From UBA1141 sp963665155 (lineage in GTDB: Bacteria > Chloroflexota > Dehalococcoidia > Lucifugimonadales > UBA3495): 64,000 nt of DNA. A program made the position numbers and the translations under genes. The DNA lies in contig OY761986.2 of NCBI GenBank assembly GCA_963665155.2, forward strand, positions 682,001 to 746,000, given 5' to 3'. The notes beneath the pieces were generated by a model. That model was given only the letters and a program-made list of their open reading frames with translations, did not search any database and was not told the DNA's origin. Each line of letters begins with the position of its first letter. Position 1 is the stretch's first letter. Positions 37,210-47,385 of this stretch are shown here, one piece after another.

Positions 37210-39191
37210 GATTCCCGCGCAAAAAGGCCTGTTTGAGATGAACCCTGGCGTGCGAAGGGGCCTGGAAGGGAGGAGGCCACGGGATGCCGGCTGCTGGCCT
37301 CACCGCACCATCTGCCGCGCTCAGGACAAGCGTGATCCCGTTGCGGTACCCCTTCCGTGGCTCAGGGCACCCGGTGGAAGCTGTGGAGCGGCGCCCTCAT
37401 GCGGCCGTGACCGCAGGTACCGTCCCGACCGCCCGCTGAGCCGTGTTCTCCATCTCCACCAGGCGTGCATGGACCATCCGCTTGAAGTTGCACGCCAACG
37501 CCTTCAGGTAGACGGCAAGCCGCACCCGACGGCCCCCTCGCACCCGCAAGCGCCCAAGCCCGTGGGCGCGCTTCAGCTCGGAGTTCGTTCCCTCGATCCC
37601 GGCCCTTATGGCATACCGCTTGCGCCACTCCTCGGTGGCCTCGGCCCTCCGGCGCCGCTCGATGTTCACCTTCACCAGGTCCGCCTTGAGGACGTAGGCC
37701 CCCGCACGCCGGTCCAGCTTCACTGGGCAACGGGACCGCAAGGGGCAGGGCTCGCATGTTGTCCTGGCAAAGTGGACCTCTACCCGCTCCGGCGCATCCT
37801 CCAACTCGTGCTCCTCGATGGACGGGTGGCCGGCGGGGCACACCGTGGCCTGCTCCCCTGTGACGTCGATCTGAAAGTCCGCGGCGGTGAGCGGCGGTGG
37901 TCCGTCACCCTCTCCTTCGTGCGAGTTCCCCGGCGCCGACCCCGCCACCGGGCTCACCAGTTCCGTTCCCCGGCGCGAGGCTTCGAAGGCATTGCGGCCC
38001 GACCCCTACGCCGTGTCGGCGAAGAGCTCGTCCGGTCGGACCTTCCGCTCCGCGAGCCCGTCAACGACCGGCACGCTCACGTCGGTGTCGCTCCCACTCG
38101 AGGGGGTCACCTCCACGTGGGTGATGAGCTGGGTGGCGTTCTCCTCGTGGCAGGTCTCCGCCACCTGCACCTCGTACCCCTTCCCCTTGTGGCCGCTGTA
38201 GGTCACATCCGGGTCGTGGGGCGATTGCAGCGAGTCGGCGGACACCTGCTTCGGGTCCTTCAAGGCCACGGGCACCTTGCATTCCCCAGCATCGTCGTCA
38301 TCGTCCCTGGGGCGCCCGTCCCGGTGTTTGCCCACATGGCACTGCTCCCGCAGCAGCCGCTCCAGCAGCCGGTACTCCTCCAGCTGGGCAGCAGTCGTGC
38401 CATGGAACCGGTCCACCAGCCGGTAGAGGTCCCGGGCACAGACCGAAAGGCGTCGCCGACCCTCCCCCGTGCGGGCGTCCTCGTAGTGGGTCGCCTCGTC
38501 TTCTTCCTTCAAATAGCGCCCTAGGAGGCCCTCCGGAACCCCAGGGCGAAGCTCTGGGTGCTCCCAGCGCAAGGCCCGCAGGAACAACCGCATCGTCTCA
38601 CAGAACAGGCCCAGCCGGGTGAGTGTGGCGATGTTGCTCATGATGTGGGTGGAGTCCAGCCGTTGCTTTCCGGTGCGTATGCCCAGCGCCTGGATGATCC
38701 GGTCCGTGGTCTCCTGGAAAGCCAGCCGGCCACCGTCGTGCTGCATCAGGCGAACTCGGAAGTTGTGGAGGGTCTTCTGGGGCAGGTGGGTCTCCTCGAT
38801 GTCCAGCCGCAGGGCGTGGTGCCAGAGCAGGTTGAACTCTAGTTGTTCCAGAGCTTCATCGTAGGTGAGGTTGAACATCTCTTTGAGGAGGTGGACCCCG
38901 AGGACGGTCTGCACCGCCCGGTTGGGACGGCCGTTGTCCACGCAGTACATGGGAGCAAAGCGCTCCTCGTCAATCAGGGGGAGCGCCTCGTTTCGGAAAA
39001 CCTCGGCCCAACTTCTCTCCAGACGCTTAGCCTTCTTCGGCGTCACCAGGAACTGGGACTGCCAGAGGCTCTCTTGCGGGTCTCGTATTCGGAACATCCT
39101 CCCCTCCCTCGGCCAGGCGCTGCCCCAACGCCCTTTCCCCACATTATCCTCCCATTGCCCCCGGAGGACGAGGGGTTTTTACGAGGGAATC
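37210..39191 (-). mobile_element. IS1182-like insertion sequence, copy C
   Basis: 1982 bp, transposase on the minus strand. The left end reads GATTCCCGCG, one change from the consensus. Flanking hexamers are AAGCAT and AACCTT, so the target duplication is imperfect (4 of 6) or absent. This hints at an older insertion or at recombination between copies. Confidence 0.93.
37397..39097 (-). pseudogene. IS1182-family transposase (copy C), amber-interrupted
   Basis: Same 566-codon frame as copy A, with the identical TAG at the FADTA-Tyr position (38006-38008). It also has an Asp to Tyr change in LTDDEALEQ (reads LTYDEALEQ). Sharing the amber with copy A implies that a defective copy was itself multiplied. 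Confidence 0.9.
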
Positions 39192-39335
39192 AACCTTGGG
39201 TAATTCTGTTCGGAATTATCAGACCCGGCGTTGTCTGCTCGCGAAAAAATTGCGGCTCACCCCGCTTGGAACCGAATTCAAATGACCCTATTTGCCATCT
39301 GACTAGACCTCAGCCCATCTCCAGCCAGTCTTCCT

Positions 39336-39527
39336 CTACAAGCATAGCCTCATTTCCCCGTCAAACCGCACCATGTACGTAGGTACCCATGGGTCGGCAG
39401 GTGTGTTTTGGACTTGCAAGTCGGCAAGGACTTCAATCACAGTTCCCATCCGTCGTGAGAATTCCTGAGGGACGAGAACATTGTCCTTGGCGAAAGCTAC
39501 GGTGTCTCCAATTTTGAATTTGGGCAT
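39336..39527 (-). CDS. Small hypothetical protein, SH3-like
   Basis: 63 residues from ATG 39527 with AGGAAAC upstream (a frame from 39554 is possible but lacks this). MPKFKIGDTVAF followed by GTVIEVL and YMVRFDGEM is the pattern of small b-barrel SH3/KOW-like proteins. Function unknown. Confidence 0.55.
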   Translation of the reverse strand: MPKFKIGDTVAFAKDNVLVPQEFSRRMGTVIEVLADLQVQNTPADPWVPTYMVRFDGEMRLCL

Positions 39528-39666
39528 TTTGTTTCCTACCTGTGAAGGTGTCATGCAAACGCATCACGAAGAATCATTCTTCCGCATCTGTTCGTTCCGA
39601 GGAACCTGAGTTAAGTTCATGGTCTAGAAGGCCATCACTTATAGACAGACAGAGGAGCGATTTGAT

Positions 39667-39867
39667 ATGGAAGTAACTATTCATTGCCCCGTGCATGACA
39701 AGGATGAAACCCTAGAGTTGAAAGACGGATATTGGTATTTCACCGGAGAGGTCCGCTGCGGAAACACGGATATAATTTCCGAGTTAGCTGGCCCACAGCC
39801 AATTAGAATCGAGATAGAGAAGGGAACTATTATGGCGGTGACGCCAGGATTGGTTAGCGCGGCTTAA
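39667..39867 (+). CDS. Small hypothetical protein
   Basis: 66 residues, GAGGAG upstream of the ATG. MEVTIHCPVHDKDETLELKD and VRCGNTD have two Cys and two His that could bind a metal, but spacing is not a recognised zinc ribbon. Divergent from the 39336-39527 gene. Confidence 0.5.
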   Translation: MEVTIHCPVHDKDETLELKDGYWYFTGEVRCGNTDIISELAGPQPIRIEIEKGTIMAVTPGLVSAA

Positions 39868-39880
39868 TCAAGGGCACCGG

Positions 39881-40318
39881 CTATTGGCCGGCGCCAATGT
39901 CGACCGGTGTCAGGTAAATCAGCGGAATTTGCCGGCTGGTGCGATCCTGGAATCTCTTGTAGATAGGCGTCTTTGCAATCAAGAGCGGCCAGAGCCTATC
40001 TCTGGATTCTGTGTCGGCTGTTGTTGCGACCACAGCAATCTTCCGGTTGCTTACCTGCACGATAGCATTTGTCTCTTGTAGCAGGTTAAGGTACCATTCC
40101 GGGTTCCTCGGAGAGCCGCGGTAAGAGGCAATCACGACGTACGAGTCTTGATCCGTCATGTAGCCCAGAGGAATGCTGTGTGCCCTGCCGGTCCGTCGGC
40201 CTTTCGTGGTGAGGACCAACATCGGCATACCAGCGATGGAAGCGGCCACCCTACCGCCGGACCAACCGAATACTAGGGCGTGGAGTGTTCGCACGAGCTT
40301 GAAAAACCACCGCACCAC
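39881..40318 (-). CDS. Deazaflavin (F420)-dependent nitroreductase family protein
   Basis: 145 residues with the Ddn-type split b-barrel: MLVLTTKGRRTGRAHSIPLGY, VVIASYRGSPRNPEWYLNL and the C-terminal RQIPLIYLTP. GTG start with GGGAG about 9 nt upstream. The family uses reduced F420 (or FMN) to reduce nitroaromatics, quinones or enones. An LLM-class oxidoreductase at 46131 is another possible F420 enzyme. Confidence 0.88.
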   Translation of the reverse strand: MVRWFFKLVRTLHALVFGWSGGRVAASIAGMPMLVLTTKGRRTGRAHSIPLGYMTDQDSYVVIASYRGSPRNPEWYLNLLQETNAIVQVSNRKIAVVATTADTESRDRLWPLLIAKTPIYKRFQDRTSRQIPLIYLTPVDIGAGQ

Positions 40319-40520
40319 ATTCGCTCCCTACGACCGATTTACACAATCGACTTAATCAGGATCGCTTGAAGAAGATAGAGGGCGACCGTCTGGCTCTCTA
40401 TCTTGCTGGGCGCATTAATCCCTCGCTAATATAGGTTGTCACACTGCTATCGTGGGCGTTCCGCCGAATCTTTGCAGCGCCAAGCCTAGCCTCAAGCCTA
40501 CGCCAGCCATTATGCCGACC

Positions 40521-42161
40521 CTAGTCGAAGGTGGACTTGCGGGCCTCCATGTTGGTATGGATATCCAGCAATACGGTCCTGCCTTCAGCGTTGAGTTGCT
40601 GGGCCCGTTTCAGTGCGTTGGCTACCTCTCCGGGTTGGGTTACAGTGATTCCAACCGCGCCCATACCTTCGGCGATTTTCGCGTAATCGCCGGTCATGTG
40701 GGTGGTGCCGTACAAGTCTCTGGCGGTGGGATAGCCTCCAGGATAGGTGGCCATGCCACCGTTATTCAATACTATTGTTGTGATAGGCGCACCCGCTCGG
40801 ACTGCTGTTTCGATGTCCAAGCCGGACATTCCGAAGGCACCGTCTCCCATGAAGTTCAAGCAGAATTTGTCTGGCTTAGCCAGCTTGGCACCGATCATAA
40901 GGGGGATACCGTATCCCAAATGGGTGGTTTTGCCCCATCCGATGTAACTATGGGGGACTGTCGACGTATAGAAAGGCATAATCGTGTCCCGAGGCGCTCC
41001 AGCATCGTGGGTGACAATGCTGTTCTCTTTGTCGAGGTTGCGCTCCAATTCGCCGATCACCCGATAGGTGTTGATCGGGACCTCGTCGGAGTTCAGGATC
41101 TGGGTCCAATCAGCCATCCATCGCTCTCGGAGCTGAGCGATTTCGGCGGCTACCACGGAGAAGTCCTTGCGGCTCTTTTCGCCGGTCTGCGCTCTGACTT
41201 CATCAATCATGGCATTCAGTGTTAACTTGGCGTCTCCGGGGATCCCCACGTCAACCGAAAAGTCTTTGTTGAGGTCTTCAATGCTCTCGGTATTGTGGAT
41301 GATGACCTTCCCTTTGGGGATGGGTTGGCCGTAGCTGGTGCGGGTCATGCTGGAGCCAACGGCAAACAACACGTCCGACTCTTGAACCCAGGTCCGAGCT
41401 GGAAGCGAAGTGGCGTTGCTGCCTGCGCCGAGGGAAAGCGGATGGCGGTCATCGAAGGATGATTTGCCCGGCATGGTGCTGTACACCGGTATCCCGGTGA
41501 TCTCGGCCAGCTCCTTGAGTTCTTCGGTGGCGTTGGCTAGGAGTACCCCCATTCCCGACCAAATCACCGGCTTGTTGGCGTTGAGCAAAAGCCTGACGGC
41601 GTCTTTGATGTCTTCGGCGGCTGGTGACTGTCGAGACCTCTTTGGCGGTTGATAGTCCAATGCTTCTTCCGGGACTTCTTGGCCGCCGATATCCGCGGGT
41701 ATCTCTACTATGACCGGACCGGGGCGTCCATTTCGAAGATGGTGGAAAGCTCGTCGCATGACGCTGGCAACTTGGTCGGCTTGAACGATGATCTCGCCGT
41801 ATTTTGAGACGCTTGCGTATGTGCGTACCGGTGAGAAATTGGGGCGCACTGCGTATTGATTCATCGCTGGCCCGCCGGGAAGCCATAGGATAGGAATGTT
41901 GTCGCCAAATGCTTGAGCAATCCCGCCCATGGAATTTTCCGAGCCGGGTCCGCCCTGGGTAATGATTACGCCAAACTTCTCCCGATCGTTCATGCGGCTG
42001 TAGCCATCGGCGGCCATGATCGCACCCCGTTCGTGCCGGAACATGATGGTGCGGATCCCTTCCATTGCCGCTGATTCAATCAGTTGGTTGGATGGGAAAC
42101 ATGATATCCACTCGGTGGCCTCAATCTTCAAAATGCGAGCAACTGCTTCGTTTACATTCAT
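40521..42161 (-). CDS. Thiamine pyrophosphate-requiring enzyme (acetolactate synthase-like)
   Basis: 546 residues with all three TPP-enzyme domains. The catalytic Glu44 lies in FRHERGAIMAADGYSR, the middle domain is about 190-330, and the TPP motif starts at GDGAFGMSG and ends VLNNGG near residue 465. The active-site loops differ from true acetolactate synthase, and no small regulatory subunit gene is adjacent. This suggests a 2-oxoacid decarboxylase, carboligase or sulfoacetaldehyde-type enzyme. AAGGA precedes the ATG. Confidence 0.85.
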   Translation of the reverse strand: MNVNEAVARILKIEATEWISCFPSNQLIESAAMEGIRTIMFRHERGAIMAADGYSRMNDREKFGVIITQGGPGSENSMGGIAQAFGDNIPILWLPGGPAMNQYAVRPNFSPVRTYASVSKYGEIIVQADQVASVMRRAFHHLRNGRPGPVIVEIPADIGGQEVPEEALDYQPPKRSRQSPAAEDIKDAVRLLLNANKPVIWSGMGVLLANATEELKELAEITGIPVYSTMPGKSSFDDRHPLSLGAGSNATSLPARTWVQESDVLFAVGSSMTRTSYGQPIPKGKVIIHNTESIEDLNKDFSVDVGIPGDAKLTLNAMIDEVRAQTGEKSRKDFSVVAAEIAQLRERWMADWTQILNSDEVPINTYRVIGELERNLDKENSIVTHDAGAPRDTIMPFYTSTVPHSYIGWGKTTHLGYGIPLMIGAKLAKPDKFCLNFMGDGAFGMSGLDIETAVRAGAPITTIVLNNGGMATYPGGYPTARDLYGTTHMTGDYAKIAEGMGAVGITVTQPGEVANALKRAQQLNAEGRTVLLDIHTNMEARKSTFD

Positions 42162-42415
42162 AAATCAGTCCTTCAGAAAAATATATCCGGGATTCTTGCC
42201 AGATATTGCTGTCATGTATTGCAAGGGTTTGTTGCGAAAAAAATAGTGTTCGCCTCAGCACCCGATATGGTAGCCGCTATTGGCGAGGTTGCCCATAGCC
42301 ATTATTCCAGAAACTATCCAACTCACAATTACGGACTGATACTTGGGCTAACCCTTCATTAAGATGATAGTTTCTTTGAATTGACCGGCGGAAGCGATGT
42401 CTGTCCCATCTACGT

Positions 42416-43126
42416 CTAGGTGAGGCGTTCTATCTGCCTGTTCACAAGGGCAATAACGTCACTTATGGGCACTGGGGATTGTAGAGACAGCCAACTGACG
42501 GATCCCCTTAATTTGGCTTTTCGAAACTCGATTGTTATTGAATCCATGGTAGTTGGGGCACCAAATACCTGGACCGATGCGCCAATGTGGAAGGCGACGC
42601 TTTCATCCCCCAATCCTGGGGTTTCCAATTCCTCTAACACATTGAGCTCAGCCGTTTGGGAGTCCACGGTGTCCATTATTGCCGTTAGAGCTTCAGCCCG
42701 GGTGCGGCGGAACGAATCACTTGCGCCGTCGTTTGTGCCGTAAGTCGAAACGGAAATAAATATTGAATCCAAGTCTTCTTTCCCAAACTCTGCCTCAATC
42801 CCTCCCTACCTACCCCAACTTTCAAAGTTCGATAACCATTCTTCGGGGTCAGCCCACTCCGCTGCGGCAACCCTATTATCTATGCGGTTTTGACGGACCA
42901 GAGTGAATCCCCCCGGCAAATCCTGCTCCCCAAGGATCAATCCCTCTATACCCAGAGGCGGTGGCTTTGGTGTGGCAGTCGCAATCGTCGTAAGCAGCGG
43001 CGGAACCGAATTTGCTTGTGAACTTGCTGCACTTGTCGGTTCCGGAGAAGCCGATGATGGTCCGCAAGCGATAATAAACAGGACCGTACATACTGCAATC
43101 AGACCACGATTCATCGAAGGATTCAC
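42416..43126 (-). pseudogene. Lipoprotein gene with one in-frame amber codon
   Basis: A single frame from a GTG at 43126 to 42416, interrupted by TAG at 42806-42808 (ESWGR-stop-GGIEAEFGKEDLDSI). The first part has a signal peptide with lipobox FIIA-Cys21 and a Ser/Pro/Thr-rich linker. The second part is a soluble b-rich domain (DSIFISVSTYGTND, VFGAPTTMDSITIEFRKA) resembling domains that report on variable-affinity ligands; no family recognised. Function unknown. Confidence 0.75.
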
Positions 43127-43571
43127 TTAATCCTCCTCAAGTGCCCGACCTCGTGACTGCACCGCGGCAGTCGTTTTCCCACGTTCGTGATCTCGGGTCT
43201 AGAGCTATAGCAAGAGTGGGTTTGGCGTGTTGTGGGCCGAGAACAGCCTGTTTGAGTAATTGACATAAATAGTTCGAGTGGGAACCAGAGAGACTTTGTC
43301 GAATTCAGGGTACGTAAAGAGATGGTGCCGCCGGGTTACCACCGGTGCATGCGGCTATGTTAACAGATGATAAGAGTTGCTGAATGTGGTGCGGTGGTAG
43401 GCAGTTGATTGTTTAAGTCTCTCGGCTTAATCCCTTGCAACTTACGAATTAGCGCCGGCCAAAACTACCCGAATGTCTTAAAGCTGGCTCAACATAACCA
43501 CAGCCCGGCCACCAATTGGCCGGGCTGTGATAAGGCAACTTGTTCAGATGGATGGAACCCGAATTATCAGG
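43127..43571. other. Intergenic region with a strong hairpin
   Basis: 445 bp without a supported gene. At 43499-43529 lies a 13-bp perfect stem (CACAGCCCGGCCA with TGGCCGGGCTGTG) and a 5-nt CCAAT loop, about 43 bp past the stop of the 43572-44522 gene. It may be that gene's terminator, although no T-run follows on the minus strand. Confidence 0.55.
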
Positions 43572-44522
43572 TTAGCCGGTAACTAGGTTAGGGGTCGGCT
43601 CCGCGGGCAAACCGGGGTGTCCGGTAGCGGCCATTCCTTCGGCCTGCATCTCCCGCGCTCTCTTGGTCATCGCAGGAAGGACTGCGTCGATTATATCTTG
43701 GTCCAGATCGGCGGCCACACCCGGGTAACCAGCGCGTTCGATCATGGGACCTAATTTTTTGCTGTCCAGCTTGTCTAATACCCAACCGAGATAATCCGTT
43801 ACCAGGGTCTTGTCCCAGTAGATTCGGTGGTTCTTGTTCCTGGGGCCATAATGGTAATGAGGACCGTCCCAGAAACAGTCAAAGGCCATTATCTCAGTCT
43901 CTTCGGTAAACGACTTCCCGGTAGAACCGGCCAAGTCGGCCAAAACGTGAATTGCCAAGCCACCATCCCCGACGGGAAGTCGACGGTTCTCTAACCCGAA
44001 GCGTATATTGCCAGCTTCGAAAATGTCGGTGCCCCTATTATGTTTGACGGTATTCCGCTCGGAAGCAAAAAGATCCCTGGCGGTCGCTTCCAGTTCAGGC
44101 AGAATCAGCACTACTTCTTCGAGGTCCAGCTTCTCAGCGACCTCTGGGTAACCTGCTCGTACCAACATGTCCGGGAGCTTCTGTTCGAGCGTCTTAATGG
44201 TCCAGCCGATGGCATTACCGTCGGCAATTGGGTCCATCCGGAAGAGCTTCCCAACGCCCGACTGCCCGCTATCCATGTCCCTGAGCATCATGGGACCTTC
44301 GGATTTCAGGTTGGGATTCTCCGGTCCATAGATATAACTTCTTTCTATGTCGAAGCAATTGAACCGGAGGAGGGATGTCTGCTTGCCGTCCACATCGGCG
44401 TTGACCATGATTGCCACGCCTTGGTCTGCGTGGTCTTGGATATTGCCGTCCCAAAGCTCATGTCTGACTACGAACGTTACGGGACCTGCCACAAATCGGG
44501 TTTTTCTCTCAGTGTCGACCAT
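43572..44522 (-). CDS. Unknown protein with two internal repeats
   Basis: 316 residues, AGAGGT before the ATG. Two similar halves: ADQGVAIMVNADVDG...FDIERSYIYGPENPN then VRAGYPEVAEKLD, and DGGLAIHVLADLAG...FDCFWDGPHYHYGPRNKN then ERAGYPGVAADLD. Each half thus has a b-rich part ending in YGP(E/R)N and a helical AGYP...LD part. This points to an internal duplication of a ~150-residue domain. The HYHYGP loop in the second half could bind a metal. No enzymatic family recognised; soluble, no signal peptide. Confidence 0.75.
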   Translation of the reverse strand: MVDTERKTRFVAGPVTFVVRHELWDGNIQDHADQGVAIMVNADVDGKQTSLLRFNCFDIERSYIYGPENPNLKSEGPMMLRDMDSGQSGVGKLFRMDPIADGNAIGWTIKTLEQKLPDMLVRAGYPEVAEKLDLEEVVLILPELEATARDLFASERNTVKHNRGTDIFEAGNIRFGLENRRLPVGDGGLAIHVLADLAGSTGKSFTEETEIMAFDCFWDGPHYHYGPRNKNHRIYWDKTLVTDYLGWVLDKLDSKKLGPMIERAGYPGVAADLDQDIIDAVLPAMTKRAREMQAEGMAATGHPGLPAEPTPNLVTG

Positions 44523-44865
44523 CGTAACCTCTACTTTTCAATATCGCAGAACCGTATCGGAGTACCGTTGGTTGCACACAATTATACTCGCCAACCAACG
44601 GTCAGCACAAACGCTGCGAAGGGTAGAATTTCACAGAAATTCCTCGAAATTAGCGTGAACCGTCACGGAATATACTCTGATACCCCGGCGATTTGGCTGT
44701 CGGTCATCGTCTCTTGCCGAAACGTCACGTTCGACTAAACCGTTCGAAACAGCGTTAGAATGTTCCGGCCGATTCGACACCCCAAAGTAGGGGTGGTAGC
44801 ATATTGCCGCCGCTGTTTGCCCTCAACGCAGCGTTAGAATTCAAATCCGGATCGGAGGTTCAGCC
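44523..44865. other. Intergenic region
   Basis: About 340 bp between the two-repeat protein and the broken aminotransferase, divergently transcribed. Rather AT-rich around 44570-44700. It probably holds two promoters; no gene or RNA supported. TTAGAATTCAAAT-type and TTAGAATGTTCC-type segments share GCGTTAGAAT at 44750 and 44829 (a 10-bp direct repeat). Confidence 0.4.
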
Positions 44866-45679
44866 ATGGTAGGAAAAGGCATCGACTATTCAGCGCTGTT
44901 CAGCAAAGAACTGCCCGCTCCCGCTGGCCAATGGCAAGGCCACCCGAAGTACAACTTCATCGGCGGCCACCACGACCCGGACCTGCAACCCATGGAGCAG
45001 TTCATCGAATCCGCAACCAACGTGTTTCGAGGCGATCCTCGAAACCTCTCCATGTACGGCATCGACGGCCCCCAGGGCATCCTTCCCTTGCGCTATCTTC
45101 GAAGACGAGTGCTACGCCGACCTGATATTTGAGGGCGAGTATGAGAACGCCATTCGTTCTTTGGACGACGCCAATCACGTGCTGCACATCGGCTCATTTT
45201 CCAAGTCGCTGGGGCCTGGAATACGCTTGGGTTATGTGGTTGCGTCTTGGGATGTGATGAGCCGGTTGCTCACCCGCAAGAACGATGCAGGTACCGGCGT
45301 CATGGACCAGATGATCGTTGGCGATTATTTCTCCAAACACTATGAAGAGCACATAATGAACGTCCGTTCGGGCCTCAGACGCAAGAGGGACGCTCTGGCT
45401 GCGGCGCTTCGGGAGCACTTCGGCCCCACGGTCGAATTTGAGGTACCCCGGGGTGGCATGTACCTCTGGGTCAAGCTGCCATCGGGGGTCGACTCACGCA
45501 GTTTGGTCGCGCCAGCCCTCAAGGAAGGGATCGCCTTCAATCCCGGCCCGGACTGGTCCGCCGACCCTGAGGCTGCTACCAATTACATACGCTTGTGCTT
45601 CGCCCTTCCATCGGAAAGCGAGATTTGGGAAGGGGTAGAGAATATGGCCCAAGTGTTCCAGCTTAGGACCGGCGATTAA
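44866..45679 (+). pseudogene. PLP-dependent aminotransferase (class I/II) gene with internal deletion
   Basis: The N-terminal 75 codons end in MYGIDGPQGILPLR, the substrate-loop region of MocR/2-aminoadipate-type aminotransferases. The sequence then jumps, with a frame change, to AIFEDECYADLIFEGEYENAIR (from about 45088), then SFSKSLGPGIRLGYVV with the PLP Lys, and the C-terminal domain. About 120 residues of the large domain, including the aromatic PLP-stacking region, are missing. The protein cannot be functional. Its 3' end is repeated downstream. Confidence 0.85.
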
Positions 45680-46042
45680 CCAAGAAAGTGGGATTTGGGA
45701 AGGGGTAGAGAAGATGGCCCAAGTGTTCCAGCTTAAGACCGGCGATTAACGAGGAAAGTGAGATTTGGGAAGGGGTAGAGAAAATGGCCCAAGTGTTCCA
45801 GCTTAAGACCGGCGATTAACGAGGAAAGTGAGATTTGGGAAGGGGTAGAGAAAATGGCCCAAGTGTTCCAGCTTAAGACCGGTGATTAGCGCGGAAAGCG
45901 AGATTTGGGAAGGGGTAGAGAATATGGCCCCAGTGTTCCAACTTAAGACCGGTGATTAGCGCGGAAAGCGAGATTTGGGAAGGAGTAGAGAATATGGCCC
46001 CAGTGTTCTAACTTAAGACCGGTGATTAGAGCGGAAAGCGAC
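45613..46042 (+). repeat. Six 70-bp tandem repeats copied from the aminotransferase 3' end
   Basis: The segment from GGAAAGCGAGATTTGGG to the stop codon of the aminotransferase is repeated with an exact 70-bp period at about 45613, 45683, 45753, 45823, 45893 and 45963, then trails off at 46042. Copies differ at a few bases. Each holds a mini-frame ATGGCC...GGCGATTAA (11 codons, MAQVFQLKTGD or MAPVFQLKTGD) after a GGAAGGGG purine tract; the last copy has an early stop. Seventy is not a multiple of three, so this is not a repeated protein domain. Confidence 0.92.
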
Positions 46043-46130
46043 GTTTGTTTGGCAGTTGAACAGGTCTTGCGGCTTAGTATCGAAATTTCTTAGCCGGCAC
46101 GCAACTTAGATAGCGCGGGAGAAGAGAGCA

Positions 46131-47219
46131 ATGGACTATGGGATAGGAATTCCTTCATACATTGATGCTTGGCGGGAGGTGCAGGCGGCCGAAGAAGCTG
46201 GGTTCACCCACGCCTGGTTTTACGACTCTCAGCTTATTTACAGCGATGTCTACGCAACGATGGCGCTGGCGGCGGAACACACGAGCCGGATAAAGCTGGG
46301 CACCTTGGTTGCGATACCCAGCAACCGGATCGCACCGGTGACTGCAACCGCAATTGCGACCATCAATAAACTGGCGCCTGGCCGGGTGATCCTGGCAATG
46401 GGAACGGGCTATACGGGGCGGAACACCATGGGCTTGCCAGCAATTTCAATTAACGGGTTGAAAGAGTACACCCAGCAGGTACAGGGATTGCTGCGGGGCG
46501 AAGACGTCTTGTTCAAGGAAGGAGAAAGGGAGCGGTGGGTCCGGTTGATCCACGCGGACCAAGAAGGATTCATCAATATCAAGGACCCTATTTCGGTCTA
46601 TATTGCGGCCAACGGACCAAGGGGGCAGGAAGTCGTTGGCGAACTAGCCGATGGTTGGGTGACCACGCTAAGGGTCCGGCGCAGCCTGGAGCCCGAAATC
46701 GCTACGATCTGCGATGCGGCGGGGCGAGCGGGCCGGAGCACGGCGAAACCGTACACCGTAGCGCTGACCTTCGGTTGTGTGCTCCGGGAAGGCGAGTCTT
46801 TAGCGTCGGAACGTGTGTTGGCCCGGGTGGGACCCAGCATCGTGCCGGGGTTGCATGCCCAATGGGAAGCCGGTTTCGGCCCCGGGGCGAACCTGGGGAT
46901 GCGACCCGACGCCGAAATGGCCGATGCGTTCAACACGTATATTCATGAGTTCGCAGAGACCAGCGGTACGCCTTCAGACCGTCTTTACCTGGATGCCCAC
47001 CGGGGTCACATGGTCTTCCTGAAACCGGATGAAGAGCAATTCGTTACCCAAGAGGCGATTGCCAGGTCGCTGACAGGCACGGGGCCGGAGATTATCGAGA
47101 AGCTCGACGAGTTGGAGGCCAACGGAATTGACAATGTCGCAATTTCGGTAACCGACCCTCACGGGGCCCGTGACCTCATCCAAGACTTTGGCCGGGAAGT
47201 GATCGCGAAGCGGGGCTAG
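46131..47219 (+). CDS. LLM class flavin/F420-dependent oxidoreductase
   Basis: 362 residues, luciferase-like TIM barrel: AEEAGFTHAWFYDSQL, LAAEHTSRIKLGTLVAIPSNR, NKLAPGRVILAMGTGYTGRNTMG and VYIAANGPRGQEVVGELADGWV. This pattern resembles the methylenetetrahydromethanopterin-reductase-like F420 group more than FMN luciferases. GGGAGAAG lies before the ATG. A role in redox steps of small-molecule degradation is likely; substrate unknown. Confidence 0.88.
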   Translation: MDYGIGIPSYIDAWREVQAAEEAGFTHAWFYDSQLIYSDVYATMALAAEHTSRIKLGTLVAIPSNRIAPVTATAIATINKLAPGRVILAMGTGYTGRNTMGLPAISINGLKEYTQQVQGLLRGEDVLFKEGERERWVRLIHADQEGFINIKDPISVYIAANGPRGQEVVGELADGWVTTLRVRRSLEPEIATICDAAGRAGRSTAKPYTVALTFGCVLREGESLASERVLARVGPSIVPGLHAQWEAGFGPGANLGMRPDAEMADAFNTYIHEFAETSGTPSDRLYLDAHRGHMVFLKPDEEQFVTQEAIARSLTGTGPEIIEKLDELEANGIDNVAISVTDPHGARDLIQDFGREVIAKRG

Positions 47220-47385
47220 CCTCTGGCGGGGATAGCTAAGGCGGACGCAGGCTTTAAGGCACAGACGTCGAGCTTAAAGACTTTGGGGAGATGTTGGTGC
47301 GAAGTATTATGGGCGCTAATTATCCGCAAAGCGAAGGCAAGCCGGGGCGGAAGTCACAGACCGGTCCAACAAGGGCCGCGGTAAG

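Noticed and set aside
40521..42161. Acetolactate synthase (ilvB) annotation
   Set aside because: No ilvN or other ilv genes are adjacent, and active-site loops differ; only a general TPP-enzyme call is supported.
45613..46042. CRISPR or repeat-protein coding region
   Set aside because: Full 70-bp units abut without spacers, and 70 is not divisible by three, so no continuous repeat protein can be encoded.
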